39,606 nt of DNA from Bacteroidales bacterium UBA1176 (GTDB taxonomy: Bacteria > Bacteroidota > Bacteroidia > Bacteroidales > WCHB1-69). The translations under genes and the position numbers were made by a program. Positions 23,564 through 31,885 of this stretch are shown here, piece by piece; position 1 is the first letter of the stretch; the number at the start of each line of letters is the position of its first letter. The DNA lies in the NCBI GenBank assembly GCA_002311645.1, contig DBYW01000001.1, positions 48,938-88,543 on the forward strand, written 5' to 3'. The notes under the pieces were generated by a model that did no database searches, was not told where the DNA came from, and saw only the letters and a list, made by a program, of their open reading frames with translations.

Positions 23564-24829
23564 ATGTCTATCATTAAACCATTCAAAGGATTACGTCCTC
23601 CCAAAGAAATTGTTGAAAAGTTGGCTTCCCGTCCGTACGACGTGTTGAATTCCGAAGAGGCCCGTAAGGAGTGCGAAGGCAATCCCTATAGCCTGTTGCA
23701 CGTCACCAAGGCCGAAATAGACCTTCCCGTCGGCACCGACGAACACTCCCTGGAAGTCTATCTCCAGGTTGTGAAGAATTTCAACAGTTTCAAGGATTAC
23801 GGCTGGTTGGTGCAGGACAAGGAGGAAAAGCTCTACGTCTATGCGCAAAGCATGAACCCGACCGACCCCAACGCGCACTGGCAGTACGGCATCGTGGCCT
23901 GCGCCTACAGTGAGGACTATGTCAACAAGGTGATCAAAAAACATGAGCTGACCCGCAAGGACAAGGAGGAAGACCGCATGAAACACGTGCGCATCACCAA
24001 CGCCAACGTGGAGCCGGTGTTCTTCGCCTATCCCGCTGTGCCGCGCATCGACGAGATTGTGGCCTCCGTGACCGCCAAGGAACCCGTTTACGATTTCATC
24101 GCCAAGGAAGACGGTTTCGGCCATCGTTTCTGGGTCATCGATGATCGCAAACTCATCGACGAGCTGGTGGAACTCTTCGCCACCAAAGTGCCCGCCATGT
24201 ACATCGCCGACGGCCACCACCGAAGTGCTGCCGCCGCCCTCGTGGGCCAGGAGAAGAAAGAACACAACCCCAACCACACCGGCAAAGAGGAATACAATTA
24301 CTTTATGACGGTGATCTTCCCGGACAACCAACTCAACATCATCGACTACAACCGCGTGGTGAAAGACCTCAACGGCCTGACCAAGGAACAATTCCTCAAC
24401 GCTGTGGCTGAAACCTACACCGTGGAAGATATGGGCACGGATATTTACAAGCCCTCCAAACTGCACGAGTTCAGCATGTACCTCGACGGCCATTGGTACA
24501 AGATGAACGCCAAGCCCGGAACATTCAACGACAGCGACCCCATCGGTGTCTTGGATGTCACCATCCTCAGCAATCTGGTGCTTGACAAGATTCTCGGCAT
24601 CAAGGACCTCCGCACCGACAAGCGCATCGACTTTGTAGGCGGCATCCGTGGCTTGGGCGAACTTAAACGTCGTGTCGACAGCGGCGAGATGAAGGTTGCC
24701 TTCGCCCTCTATCCCGTTTCCATGCAGCAGATCATCGACATCGCCGACACGGGCAACATCATGCCCCCGAAAACCACCTGGTTCGAGCCGAAACTCCGCT
24801 CGGGTCTGGTTATTCACGAGTTGGCATAA
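23564..24829 (+). CDS. DUF1015 family protein
   Basis: Cytoplasmic protein of unknown function. 421 residues, full length for DUF1015. The family's conserved blocks are present: PFKGLRPP and SRPYDVLNS at the N-terminus, KHELTRKDKEEDRMKH (126-141), and the histidine pair in IADGHHRSAA (ADGHHR 215-220), which looks like a nucleotide or metal site. No signal peptide or membrane segment. The -33/-7 promoter at 23487-23516 gives a leader of about 40 bases. A glycosyltransferase gene follows 15 bases after the stop, probably in the same transcript, but the partnership does not reveal a function. Confidence 0.88.
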   Translation: MSIIKPFKGLRPPKEIVEKLASRPYDVLNSEEARKECEGNPYSLLHVTKAEIDLPVGTDEHSLEVYLQVVKNFNSFKDYGWLVQDKEEKLYVYAQSMNPTDPNAHWQYGIVACAYSEDYVNKVIKKHELTRKDKEEDRMKHVRITNANVEPVFFAYPAVPRIDEIVASVTAKEPVYDFIAKEDGFGHRFWVIDDRKLIDELVELFATKVPAMYIADGHHRSAAAALVGQEKKEHNPNHTGKEEYNYFMTVIFPDNQLNIIDYNRVVKDLNGLTKEQFLNAVAETYTVEDMGTDIYKPSKLHEFSMYLDGHWYKMNAKPGTFNDSDPIGVLDVTILSNLVLDKILGIKDLRTDKRIDFVGGIRGLGELKRRVDSGEMKVAFALYPVSMQQIIDIADTGNIMPPKTTWFEPKLRSGLVIHELA

Positions 24830-24844
24830 ATCCTATCACGCACA

Positions 24845-25774
24845 ATGTTCAAGGTTCCTATATTGCTCGTCCTCTACAATCGTATCGAGGAGACGCACAA
24901 CCTCTTCCAGATTATCAGCACAGTGCAGCCCACCGAGTTGTACGTGGCTTGTGACGGTCCCAAACGCGGCGACTCCCTCGACCGTGCGCGCGTCTACCAG
25001 ACCCGCGCGGTCATCCAACCTGCCTGGACTTGCCAGCAACACAACCTATGGATGGAAGAGCACCTCGGCAAGTCCGAGATGATCCTCAAAGCCATGCAAT
25101 GGTTTTTCGAAAATGAGGAAGAGGGCATTATCCTCTTCGAGGACACCCTGCCCACCTACGATTTCTTCCCGTACTGCGAGGAACTGCTGCGGCAATATAG
25201 GAACGATGAACAGGTGTACAGCATTGGCGGCACCTACCTCAGGCACCGTAGCCGCCAACGCTACAAGAAACGTCTCCGCAAGGGCGGCAGTTCCTATTTC
25301 TTCTCCGCATACGCAACTACCTGGGGCTTTGCCACGTGGCGCAACCGCTGGCAAGACTTCTCGCTCTCCATGGAAAAATACAAGCCGGAGGATTTTGCCG
25401 AAATTGTCGGTCCTTACATGAACAAGCCCAAATTCCGCTCCTATTGGGTCAACAGATTCAATATTATCAAGAAAAACAACGCCCCGTATTGGGACTACCA
25501 AATCAACCTCCATGTGTGGGCACACAAGGGTATCTGTGTCCAACCCTACCTTAACCTCGTCACGAACGTGGGCTTCAAGGGAAGCGACAAGCGCAGAATC
25601 CGGCACCTTCGCCGTAATGCCTATCCCATTATGCCCATCACGCATCCCGACACGGAGAAAAAAGAGCTGAACCACAAAGAGGACAAGTTCATGTTCCGGC
25701 ATGTGTACAAGCGCGCATACCTCTATTTGTTCCGTGATTGGCTGAAGGATATCCTGCTCAATAAGAAAGATTAA
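24845..25774 (+). CDS. GT-A-type glycosyltransferase with altered metal motif
   Basis: 309 residues with no membrane helix. It resembles the nucleotide-sugar glycosyltransferases found in Bacteroidota surface-glycan loci: PILLVLYNR at the N-terminus, CDGP (36-39), a metal-site region ILFEDTLPT where related proteins have EDD, and YATTWGFATWRNRW in the acceptor half. The second Asp of the usual EDD is Thr101, so metal binding may be weakened. Probably acts at the inner membrane face or in the cytoplasm on a surface polysaccharide; donor and acceptor are unknown. Likely co-transcribed with the upstream DUF1015 gene. Confidence 0.72.
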   Translation: MFKVPILLVLYNRIEETHNLFQIISTVQPTELYVACDGPKRGDSLDRARVYQTRAVIQPAWTCQQHNLWMEEHLGKSEMILKAMQWFFENEEEGIILFEDTLPTYDFFPYCEELLRQYRNDEQVYSIGGTYLRHRSRQRYKKRLRKGGSSYFFSAYATTWGFATWRNRWQDFSLSMEKYKPEDFAEIVGPYMNKPKFRSYWVNRFNIIKKNNAPYWDYQINLHVWAHKGICVQPYLNLVTNVGFKGSDKRRIRHLRRNAYPIMPITHPDTEKKELNHKEDKFMFRHVYKRAYLYLFRDWLKDILLNKKD

Positions 25775-25804
25775 AAACCACACTCTGTTATCTAAAAAAA
25801 ATTG

Positions 25805-25812
25805 TATTTTTG
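25805..25812 (+). promoter_or_regulatory. -7 promoter element for the TPR-ribH-fmt operon
   Basis: TATTTTTG followed by CGCCC, 28 bases upstream of the start at 25841. Matches TAnnTTTG; the -33 position has only a partial match (CTG). Confidence 0.65.
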
Positions 25813-25840
25813 CGCCCTCAAAAAATAAAGTAAAGAAATT

Positions 25841-26542
25841 ATGGCAAGCAACGAAAAATTAGGCAGCAAGAAAGTTGAAAATGAAGAAGTTAAAGAAAAT
25901 TTCGTAACCAAGACTATCGCATTCTTTAACAAATATCAAAACATCATTTACGGCGTCGTCATAGGTGTTCTCGTCGTTATCCTGGCCATCATCCTCTTCA
26001 ACAGATTCTATATCCAGAAGAAAAGTGCCGAGGCTTCCGCCAACATGACATACCCCATCAGCATGCTGATGGCCGGTGACAGCGCCTCCCTCAACCTCGC
26101 CCTCGAAGGCGATGACGAGAATGACGGATTCCTTACAATCGCCGATAATTACAAGATCACGAAAACCGCCAACACCGCCCGCTATTATGCCGGCTTGTGC
26201 TATCTTAAACTCGGCCAGAAAGACGAAGCCCTTGATTTCCTGAAGAAATTCAAGAAGAAAGAAAACGTGCTTTGGTACGGCTGCCAAACCCTCATCGGCG
26301 ACCTTCTTGACGAGCAGGGCGATGAAGCCGAAGCTGTGAAGTATTATCAAAAAGCAGCCAAGGCCGACGATCCTTTCAATGCCCCTAACGCCCTCTTCAA
26401 ACTGGGACAAATGTATGAGAGACAAGAGAAGTGGAATGACGCCTTGAATGCTTATCAGAAGATTGAGGACAACTTCTATGCTGAATACAATAGAATGAAC
26501 ATCGCCCAATACAAAGAGCGTGCTCAGGCTAAATCCAAATAA
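25841..26542 (+). CDS. Membrane-anchored tetratricopeptide repeat protein
   Basis: 233 residues: a charged cytoplasmic N-terminus, one transmembrane helix (about 36-56), then about three TPR-like helix pairs (ARYYAGLCYLKLGQKDEAL, AVKYYQKAAKA, ALFKLGQMYERQEKWNDAL). The layout is like YfgM, an inner-membrane protein that binds partners in the periplasm, but this is only a resemblance. It is the first gene of a tight operon, 5 bases before ribH, an order I associate with Bacteroidota genomes. Its specific role is unknown. Confidence 0.8.
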   Translation: MASNEKLGSKKVENEEVKENFVTKTIAFFNKYQNIIYGVVIGVLVVILAIILFNRFYIQKKSAEASANMTYPISMLMAGDSASLNLALEGDDENDGFLTIADNYKITKTANTARYYAGLCYLKLGQKDEALDFLKKFKKKENVLWYGCQTLIGDLLDEQGDEAEAVKYYQKAAKADDPFNAPNALFKLGQMYERQEKWNDALNAYQKIEDNFYAEYNRMNIAQYKERAQAKSK

Positions 26543-26547
26543 TCCCA

Positions 26548-27057
26548 ATGTCCCAAGAGAAAAAAAAGAATCTTTCGGAGTTCACTCCTTTTAGTATTAA
26601 TTCCAATAAAATAAGAATCGGTATTGTGGTCAGCGAATGGAACGACCACATTACCGATTCTCTTTTGCAAGGCGCTCGTCAGACGTTGCTCGAGCATGGC
26701 GTGTCGGAAGAAAACATTGTGGTGCATCATGTGCCCGGCAGTTTCGAGCTGCCCTCCGGCGCCGACCTGCTGTACGCGATGGATCCCACGCTGGACGCTG
26801 TCATCTGCATCGGCTGCATCATTCAGGGCGAAACACGCCATTTTGAGTTTATCGCGCAAGCCGTCGCACAAGGCATCATGCGTGTGGGACTTGACCATCG
26901 GAAACCGACCATCTTCAGCGTGCTCACCACCAACGATATGCGGCAGGCCGAAGACCGCGCGGGTGGCGTGCATGGCAACAAAGGTGTCGAAGGCGCTGTG
27001 AGTTGCCTCAAGATGATTGCGCTGCGACAAGAATTGGAAGAAAAACCTCAATTATAA
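26548..27057 (+). CDS. ribH: 6,7-dimethyl-8-ribityllumazine synthase
   Basis: Penultimate riboflavin-synthesis enzyme: joins the ribityl-pyrimidinedione and dihydroxybutanone phosphate to make lumazine; cytoplasmic, typically an icosahedral or pentameric assembly. 169 residues, usual length. Binding-site motifs SEWN (29-32), PGSFELP (63-69), GETRHF (94-99) with catalytic His98, and GNKGVEGA near the C-terminus. No FMN riboswitch is visible upstream. Five bases separate it from both the TPR gene and fmt. The other rib genes are not in the window. Confidence 0.95.
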   Translation: MSQEKKKNLSEFTPFSINSNKIRIGIVVSEWNDHITDSLLQGARQTLLEHGVSEENIVVHHVPGSFELPSGADLLYAMDPTLDAVICIGCIIQGETRHFEFIAQAVAQGIMRVGLDHRKPTIFSVLTTNDMRQAEDRAGGVHGNKGVEGAVSCLKMIALRQELEEKPQL

Positions 27058-27062
27058 TTGTC

Positions 27063-28049
27063 ATGAGAGTCGTTTTCATGGGCACACCCGAGTTTGCTGT
27101 CGCCACGCTCGACCGCATTGTCGCCGCAGGCTACGATGTGGTTGCCGTGGTTACCACGCCGGACAAGCCCGCCGGACGCGGCCAGCATCTCAAATGCTCC
27201 GCCGTGAAGCAATACGCCCTTGAACATGATTTGCCGCTGCTGCAGCCTGTTCGGTTGCGTGACGAAGCGTTCGTGTCCCAACTGCAGTCTTTGCACGCCG
27301 ATGTGTTCGTGGTTGTGGCCTTCCGCATGTTGCCCAAAGAGGTCTATACAATACCGCCGCACGGCACGTTCAATGTCCATGCGTCGTTGCTGCCACAATA
27401 TCGCGGAGCTGCCCCTATCCAGTGGGCTATCGTCAACGGCGAGAAAAAAACTGGCGTCACTACGTTTTTCCTGGATGAGCACACCGACACTGGCGAGATA
27501 GTGCGCCAAACGGAGGTTGAGATAGCTCCGGACGACGATGGAGGATCGCTTCACGACAAACTCATGACCGCCGGTGCCGAAATCGCGGTGCAGACATTGC
27601 GCGACATCGAGCACGACCAGGTGCACTCTTTCCCGCAACCCGCGCTGAAGAACCTCAAGCCTGCCCCTAAAATCTTCAGGGAAGACATGCTCATAGATTG
27701 GAACGATTCGGCCGAGCGTGTTTGCGATAAGATACGTGGACTTTCGCCATACCCGGGAGCCTTCACACGCCTGCACACGCTTCCCGCCGAAGCCGGCAGC
27801 TCGTCCGGGCAGGGAGGGGACTCGTCGCGCGAACTGGTTCTTAAGATTTTCAAGGCATCCATCACGGGAAAAGACGCCGTGGATAAGCCCGGGACTTTTG
27901 TGGTGGATAATAACAAAAAGTTGCTTGTTTCTGCAAAAAATCGCGAAATTTCCGTTGAAATCCTGCAAATTGAGGGAAAAAAACGGATGAAAGTGGAGGA
28001 TTTTATTGTTGGATTCAGGTTTGATAATTACACAAATATGCTATTTTAA
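27063..28049 (+). CDS. fmt: Methionyl-tRNA formyltransferase
   Basis: Adds formyl from 10-formyl-THF to initiator Met-tRNA, enabling bacterial translation start; cytoplasmic. 328 residues, close to the usual 310-330. N-terminal FMGTPEFAV, loop PDKPAGRG (33-40), and the catalytic set Asn104, His106 (NVHASLLPQYRGAAP) and Asp142 in DTGEI. C-terminal OB-like domain is present. Start set at ATG 27063, five bases after ribH; an upstream in-frame reading would overlap ribH. A Gly/Ser-rich insert (about 240-256) separates the two domains, somewhat longer than usual. def is not adjacent. Confidence 0.94.
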   Translation: MRVVFMGTPEFAVATLDRIVAAGYDVVAVVTTPDKPAGRGQHLKCSAVKQYALEHDLPLLQPVRLRDEAFVSQLQSLHADVFVVVAFRMLPKEVYTIPPHGTFNVHASLLPQYRGAAPIQWAIVNGEKKTGVTTFFLDEHTDTGEIVRQTEVEIAPDDDGGSLHDKLMTAGAEIAVQTLRDIEHDQVHSFPQPALKNLKPAPKIFREDMLIDWNDSAERVCDKIRGLSPYPGAFTRLHTLPAEAGSSSGQGGDSSRELVLKIFKASITGKDAVDKPGTFVVDNNKKLLVSAKNREISVEILQIEGKKRMKVEDFIVGFRFDNYTNMLF

Positions 28050-28092
28050 TGTAATAAATTCATTGTCCGCATATTTGTAATAAACATATTTG
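28033..28092. promoter_or_regulatory. Three CATATTTG-type motifs upstream of the HU gene
   Basis: CATATTTG occurs at 28070-28077 and 28085-28092, 15 bases apart, and its reverse complement at 28033-28040 at the end of fmt. Could be an operator cluster for the HU gene, or chance in AT-rich sequence. The rest of the 155-base gap is AT-rich with no convincing -7 element. Confidence 0.3.
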
Positions 28093-28204
28093 ATAATTTT
28101 TAAACTTTGCAAAAAAAAAGTTGCTGATAACTACGTTGATACGCAAAATCAACTAAATTTGCTGCTCATTAATCTAATTACAAAACCTTTTAAAATTAAC
28201 GAGT

Positions 28205-28474
28205 ATGAATAAGAGCGAATTAATCGATGCAATGGCTGAAAAAGCCGGTTTGACCAAAGTTCAGGCTAAAGGCGCTTTGGATGCTTTCATGTGCACTACG
28301 GGTGAAGTCCTCAAGAAGGGTGACAAGCTCTCCTTGGTCGGCTTCGGCACTTTCGAGGTGAAAAAACGCGCTGCCCGCAAGGGTCTGAATCCCAGAACCA
28401 AGAAAGCCATCAAGATCCCCGCAAAGAAGGTGGTCAAATTCAAAGTTGGTTCCAAATTGGGTGACCTCAAATAA
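28205..28474 (+). CDS. HU-family DNA-binding protein
   Basis: Small basic histone-like protein that bends and compacts DNA; acts as a dimer on the nucleoid. 89 residues, exactly the usual size. N-terminal MNKSELIDAMAEKAG, the GFGTFEVKKRAARKG beta-arm entry, and the DNA-contacting arm NPRTKKAIKIPAKKVVKFK are all present. Lys/Ala-rich. Followed by a 12-bp terminator hairpin, so it is a separate transcription unit with a 155-base leader region. Confidence 0.95.
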   Translation: MNKSELIDAMAEKAGLTKVQAKGALDAFMCTTGEVLKKGDKLSLVGFGTFEVKKRAARKGLNPRTKKAIKIPAKKVVKFKVGSKLGDLK

Positions 28475-28496
28475 TTCATCGATTTTACACAATTCA

Positions 28497-28525
28497 CAAG
28501 AAAGCCCTGAATAAGGGCTTTCTTG
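28497..28525 (+). terminator. Terminator of the HU gene
   Basis: CAAGAAAGCCCT (28497-28508) pairs perfectly with AGGGCTTTCTTG (28514-28525) with loop GAATA. The T-rich end is part of the stem; no long T-run follows. Confidence 0.75.
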
Positions 28526-28539
28526 TTGTATATACTATT

Positions 28540-29235
28540 ATGAGACGAATAGAAGACAAACAGCTCAGGGCGGATTTGACCGTGTATCTGTCGCAGTTTG
28601 TGACGGAGGAGCGCAAGGCGCGCCTGCAGGAGGTGCTCGACAATCGCACGCGCCACGTGACGGTGGTGTTGGAGGATCTTTACCAGACCCAGAACATCAG
28701 TGCCGTGATGCGCAGTTGCGAGTGTTATGGCGTGCAGGATGCCTACATCGTGGAGCACCGCAACGCCTTCGAGGTCCATAAGGACATCAGCATGGGGGCC
28801 GACAAGTGGCTGACACTGCACCACTACCCGCAGTCGGATGACAACGTGCGCCGCTGTATCGACGACCTGCATGCGCGGGGCTATACCGTCATCGCCACGC
28901 TCCCCGACGAGAAGAGGACCACCATCCACGACTTGCCCGTGGAGCGCAAGACCGCGTTCTTGTTTGGCACTGAGCTGACCGGATTGTCGGAAGAGGCCGT
29001 ACGCTTGTCCGATGGCGCCGCGCTCATTCCGATGTATGGTTTTACCGAGAGTTTCAACATCTCCAATTCAGCCGCCATCATCCTTTCGCATTTCACGGAA
29101 CGCCTTCGCCGTTCCGAAGTTGAGTGGCATCTGTCCGACGACGAGCGCGAAGCCCTCTATTTCGAATGGCTGCAAAAAAGCCTTCGAGATCCCGATGCGA
29201 TGGTGGACCACTTTCTGAAGGAAGCAGGTAGATAG
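28540..29235 (+). CDS. trmH: tRNA (guanosine-18-2'-O)-methyltransferase
   Basis: SPOUT methyltransferase that 2'-O-methylates G18 in the D-loop of tRNA using SAM; cytoplasmic dimer. 231 residues, TrmH length. Motif 1 NISAVMR (52-58), motif 2 FGTELTGLS, and motif 3 PMYGFTESFNISNSAA form the knotted SAM site, with the catalytic Arg in motif 1. The C-terminal helical extension is of TrmH type rather than the RlmB type. It starts 15 bases after the HU terminator and ends before a bidirectional terminator. Confidence 0.92.
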   Translation: MRRIEDKQLRADLTVYLSQFVTEERKARLQEVLDNRTRHVTVVLEDLYQTQNISAVMRSCECYGVQDAYIVEHRNAFEVHKDISMGADKWLTLHHYPQSDDNVRRCIDDLHARGYTVIATLPDEKRTTIHDLPVERKTAFLFGTELTGLSEEAVRLSDGAALIPMYGFTESFNISNSAAIILSHFTERLRRSEVEWHLSDDEREALYFEWLQKSLRDPDAMVDHFLKEAGR

Positions 29236-29297
29236 ATTGCAGCCGGCGACGCGCTATTCCCCACCTTGCTTGGAATGGAAATGTCACAAAAAACAAC

Positions 29298-29337
29298 AAA
29301 GTGCAAAGTGCTTGCATGCAGGCGCTTTGCACTTTTG
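29298..29337. terminator. Bidirectional terminator between trmH and the porin gene
   Basis: AAAGTGCAAAGTGC (29298-29311) pairs with GCGCTTTGCACTTT (29322-29335), 14 bp with one wobble, 10-base loop, with T-run on the right and A-run on the left. Serves two convergent genes. Confidence 0.85.
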
Positions 29338-29356
29338 TATTATGTGTGGTCAGGCA

Positions 29357-30529
29357 TTAGAATTTTACGGAAAGCATGGTTAAGAAAGAATGGCCCAGAT
29401 GGGGGTCATGTTGTTTCTGTCGCAAGGTGTATTGCAGGCGCAGCTGCACATGCTTTTCGGGCCACCAGTCGATACCGGCACTGTAGTGGTTGGATGCGCC
29501 GTTTTCGGCGGAGAGGTCTTTCTGGTAAAAGTCGTAGCGCAATACGGGGCGTAACTTTTGCTGCACATTGCTTTTGGCACCCCATCCAAATTGGAACCAG
29601 TAGCCGCCGGTGACATAAAAACCTTGGGTTTTCAAACGCTGCACATGGAGAACGTCGTCCGCGTCCGTGTGAGCAATGTCGGTCTTGCCCCATACATACT
29701 CGCCGCGTACGGTGAGGTTCTCGTCTTTATATTCGGCACCTCCGGCACAGCGTAGCCGCAGGCCATCGAGCTTGTCGGCCATGGCATACCGGCCCCAGTA
29801 TGCGGATCCGGAAAGCACGAAATGCTTGAGGAAGGGGTGGAACTCGATGCGTCCGGCGATGTCCTTGGCCATGTTGTCTGTCTTGATGTTGATGCCGTTG
29901 CCGCCAAAGACGCCCACGCTATAGCCCAACAGCGGGTACTTCTCGCCGTTGCGTTCGAATTGCAGCAATGTGCCATACAACATGGCGCCGATTTCGCGGC
30001 CGTTGGCATAGCTGCTGATGCCTGTGACATCTTTGTAGCCGGACAAAGCCGAGATGACCTGCGCGTTGTCGGCAAATTCAAGATCCAATGGTCCGTAGGG
30101 GTTCTCCAATGTGAACGGAATCTTGAATTGCCCGACTTGCAGGTTGGCAAAGCGGCAGAACTTGAGATTCACGTAGGCGTCGATTAATTTCGGGGAGTTT
30201 GCGAAGTCGGCCTGCAGACGAAACTCGATCTTGGGTGTGATTTTGCCCTTCAGGTCTAAGCGTGCGCGCCGGATCTGCATGACGCTGCTTTGCGTGACGG
30301 TCCCGTCGCTCTCCAACTGGTTGGCATATTCGTATTGGGCATTGATGTAGCCGCCGATCGAAATGTAGTCGCTGATATGGAACTTGCGCTCTTTTTTCGC
30401 CTCGGACTGTTCCGTGGAAGTCTTTTCTTTCTCCCTTTTCGCCCGTTTGCTTTCCTTTTGTGCGGAAGCGACAGTGGTTAAACTTAAAATTAACAAGATC
30501 GTAACAATGCGGGGTAGAATGTGTCTCAT
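29357..30529 (-). CDS. OprO/OprP-type porin (phosphate-selective family)
   Basis: Outer-membrane channel, probably for phosphate or related anions. 390 residues. Signal peptide 1-23 (VASAQ), then a Lys/Glu-rich segment (about 25-50), then beta-strand repeats with DYISIGGYINAQYEYANQ, MQIRRARLDLKG, EFRLQADFA and LQVGQFKIPFTLE, the family's conserved blocks, ending MLSVKF with an aromatic terminal residue. It is divergent from pstSCAB across a 361-base gap, so the two are likely co-regulated by phosphate starvation. A -7 element at 30573-30580 lies 44 bases upstream. Confidence 0.88.
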   Translation of the reverse strand: MRHILPRIVTILLILSLTTVASAQKESKRAKREKEKTSTEQSEAKKERKFHISDYISIGGYINAQYEYANQLESDGTVTQSSVMQIRRARLDLKGKITPKIEFRLQADFANSPKLIDAYVNLKFCRFANLQVGQFKIPFTLENPYGPLDLEFADNAQVISALSGYKDVTGISSYANGREIGAMLYGTLLQFERNGEKYPLLGYSVGVFGGNGINIKTDNMAKDIAGRIEFHPFLKHFVLSGSAYWGRYAMADKLDGLRLRCAGGAEYKDENLTVRGEYVWGKTDIAHTDADDVLHVQRLKTQGFYVTGGYWFQFGWGAKSNVQQKLRPVLRYDFYQKDLSAENGASNHYSAGIDWWPEKHVQLRLQYTLRQKQHDPHLGHSFLTMLSVKF

Positions 30530-30572
30530 AGAATTTTTTTAATTAACTATCTTTAACGTGTTTTTGAGCGGG

Positions 30573-30580
30573 CAAATTTA
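30573..30580 (-). promoter_or_regulatory. -7 promoter element for the porin gene
   Basis: CAAATTTA (minus strand TAAATTTG) matches TAnnTTTG, 44 bases upstream of the porin start codon. Confidence 0.55.
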
Positions 30581-30796
30581 GTAGTTTTATCGATTCGATT
30601 TGTCTTTATTCAGACAGTAATTTGTCATGAAACGACTTTTTTTGTTTGGGAATATGGTAGGCGATTTTTCGGAAAATGGTGGGTTAAATGGATGTATATT
30701 GTTGTGAATTAGTTATTTATTTAAATCATTACTGTTGCTGTTCTTAATGGTTACAATGTTTTTGCAAATGATGACAATTCTAATCTTAAAAATGAC

Positions 30797-30804
30797 TAAT
30801 TTTG
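30797..30804 (+). promoter_or_regulatory. Possible -7 element for pstSCAB
   Basis: TAATTTTG matches TAnnTTTG, 86 bases upstream of the pstS start. No -33 TTG at standard spacing, so a regulator-dependent promoter is possible. Confidence 0.4.
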
Positions 30805-30890
30805 TAATTGCAAAACGATGCTTTTCATGTATAATTTCTCATCTCATTTGCTATATATATAATGTTAAAAATAATTAATATGTTTTTTGT

Positions 30891-31868
30891 ATGAAACATC
30901 GATTCCAATATTTCATGTTGTCACTGGTGGTAATAGGCCTCATGCTGTCGTCGGTTTCCTGCGGTGGCAAGCAATCTGCCAAGAAAGGTGACGCTTTATC
31001 AGGCAATATTTCTGTATCGGGAGCTTTTGCGCTCTATCCTTTGGCTGTAAAATGGGCGGAAGAGTTCCAGAAGCTGCATCCGGACGTCCACATCGACATG
31101 TCGGCAGGTGGTGCTGGCAAGGGTATGACCGATGTGTTGGCTGACGTGGTCGATTTGGGCATGGTCTCGCGTGAAGTGTACGGTCCCGAGTTGGAGAAGG
31201 GTGCGTTGCCTATTGCCGTGGCCAAGGATGCCGTGGTTATCACCATCAACGCTGACAATCCGTTTGCCGCGGATTTGAAAAAACATGGCATCTCTCGCGA
31301 GACGGCTGCCAAGATTTGGATCACGGGAGAATACACCACATGGGGACAGGTGCTGGGCACGGGCGACAAGACGCCCATACATGTCTACACCCGTTCTGAT
31401 GCGTGTGGTGCGGCAGAGACCTTTGCCCTTTGGATGGGCAAAAAGCAGGAGGACCTTCTCGGTACCGCCGTGTTCGGCGACCCAGGTCTTGCCTCCTCCA
31501 TCCAGAACGACAAATTGGGCATTGGCTTGAACAACATCGGATATGCCTACGACGAGAAGACGCGGACCCCCAATCCTGGTCTGCTTGTCTGCCCAGTGGA
31601 TGGCAATTCCGACGGACGAATTGATGCGGAAGAGTATTTTTACGACACCAAGGACGACTTTATCGCTGCCGTGGCCGAGAATAAATATCCTTCCCCGCCT
31701 GCCCGCGACCTCTACATGGTGGCGCATGGCGTGCCTTCCAATCCCGCTGTGGTGGCCTTTCTGAAATTTATCCTCACGGAGGGCCAGCAATATAATGTTC
31801 CCGTTGGCTATATCGGGTTGACCGAGGAGAAGCTCGCCAAAGGTCTCGACGCTCTTAAGGCTCAATAA
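30891..31868 (+). CDS. pstS: Phosphate ABC transporter substrate-binding lipoprotein
   Basis: Binds phosphate outside the inner membrane and delivers it to PstCA. 325 residues. Lipoprotein signal with candidate Cys24 (SSVSCGG). Phosphate-binding blocks SGAFALYPLA and AGGAGKGMTD, and TRSDACGAAETFA in the second lobe, are as in the PstS family. The C-terminal region contains a D-rich segment (CPVDGNSDGRID) that is not typical of short PstS proteins and resembles an EF-hand-like calcium loop. First gene of pstSCAB, with 17 bases to pstC. Confidence 0.93.
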   Translation: MKHRFQYFMLSLVVIGLMLSSVSCGGKQSAKKGDALSGNISVSGAFALYPLAVKWAEEFQKLHPDVHIDMSAGGAGKGMTDVLADVVDLGMVSREVYGPELEKGALPIAVAKDAVVITINADNPFAADLKKHGISRETAAKIWITGEYTTWGQVLGTGDKTPIHVYTRSDACGAAETFALWMGKKQEDLLGTAVFGDPGLASSIQNDKLGIGLNNIGYAYDEKTRTPNPGLLVCPVDGNSDGRIDAEEYFYDTKDDFIAAVAENKYPSPPARDLYMVAHGVPSNPAVVAFLKFILTEGQQYNVPVGYIGLTEEKLAKGLDALKAQ

Positions 31869-31885
31869 TACTCCTTTTGTATCCC

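Larger units (their letters stand above)
30530..30890. other. Divergent regulatory region between porin and pstS
   Basis: 361 bases, strongly AT-rich, no gene. Holds candidate -7 elements for both directions (30573-30580 and 30797-30804). I saw no clear Pho box and no hairpin. Confidence 0.7.

Noticed and set aside
23591..24817. A 408-codon open frame antisense to the DUF1015 gene
   Set aside because: His/Val/Gly-rich shadow with no family resemblance; the sense strand has a good promoter and conserved motifs.
30530..30890. Pho box in the porin-pst gap
   Set aside because: I saw single weak resemblances to CTGTCAT-type half-sites but no pair with the right spacing, and the E. coli consensus may not apply to Bacteroidota.
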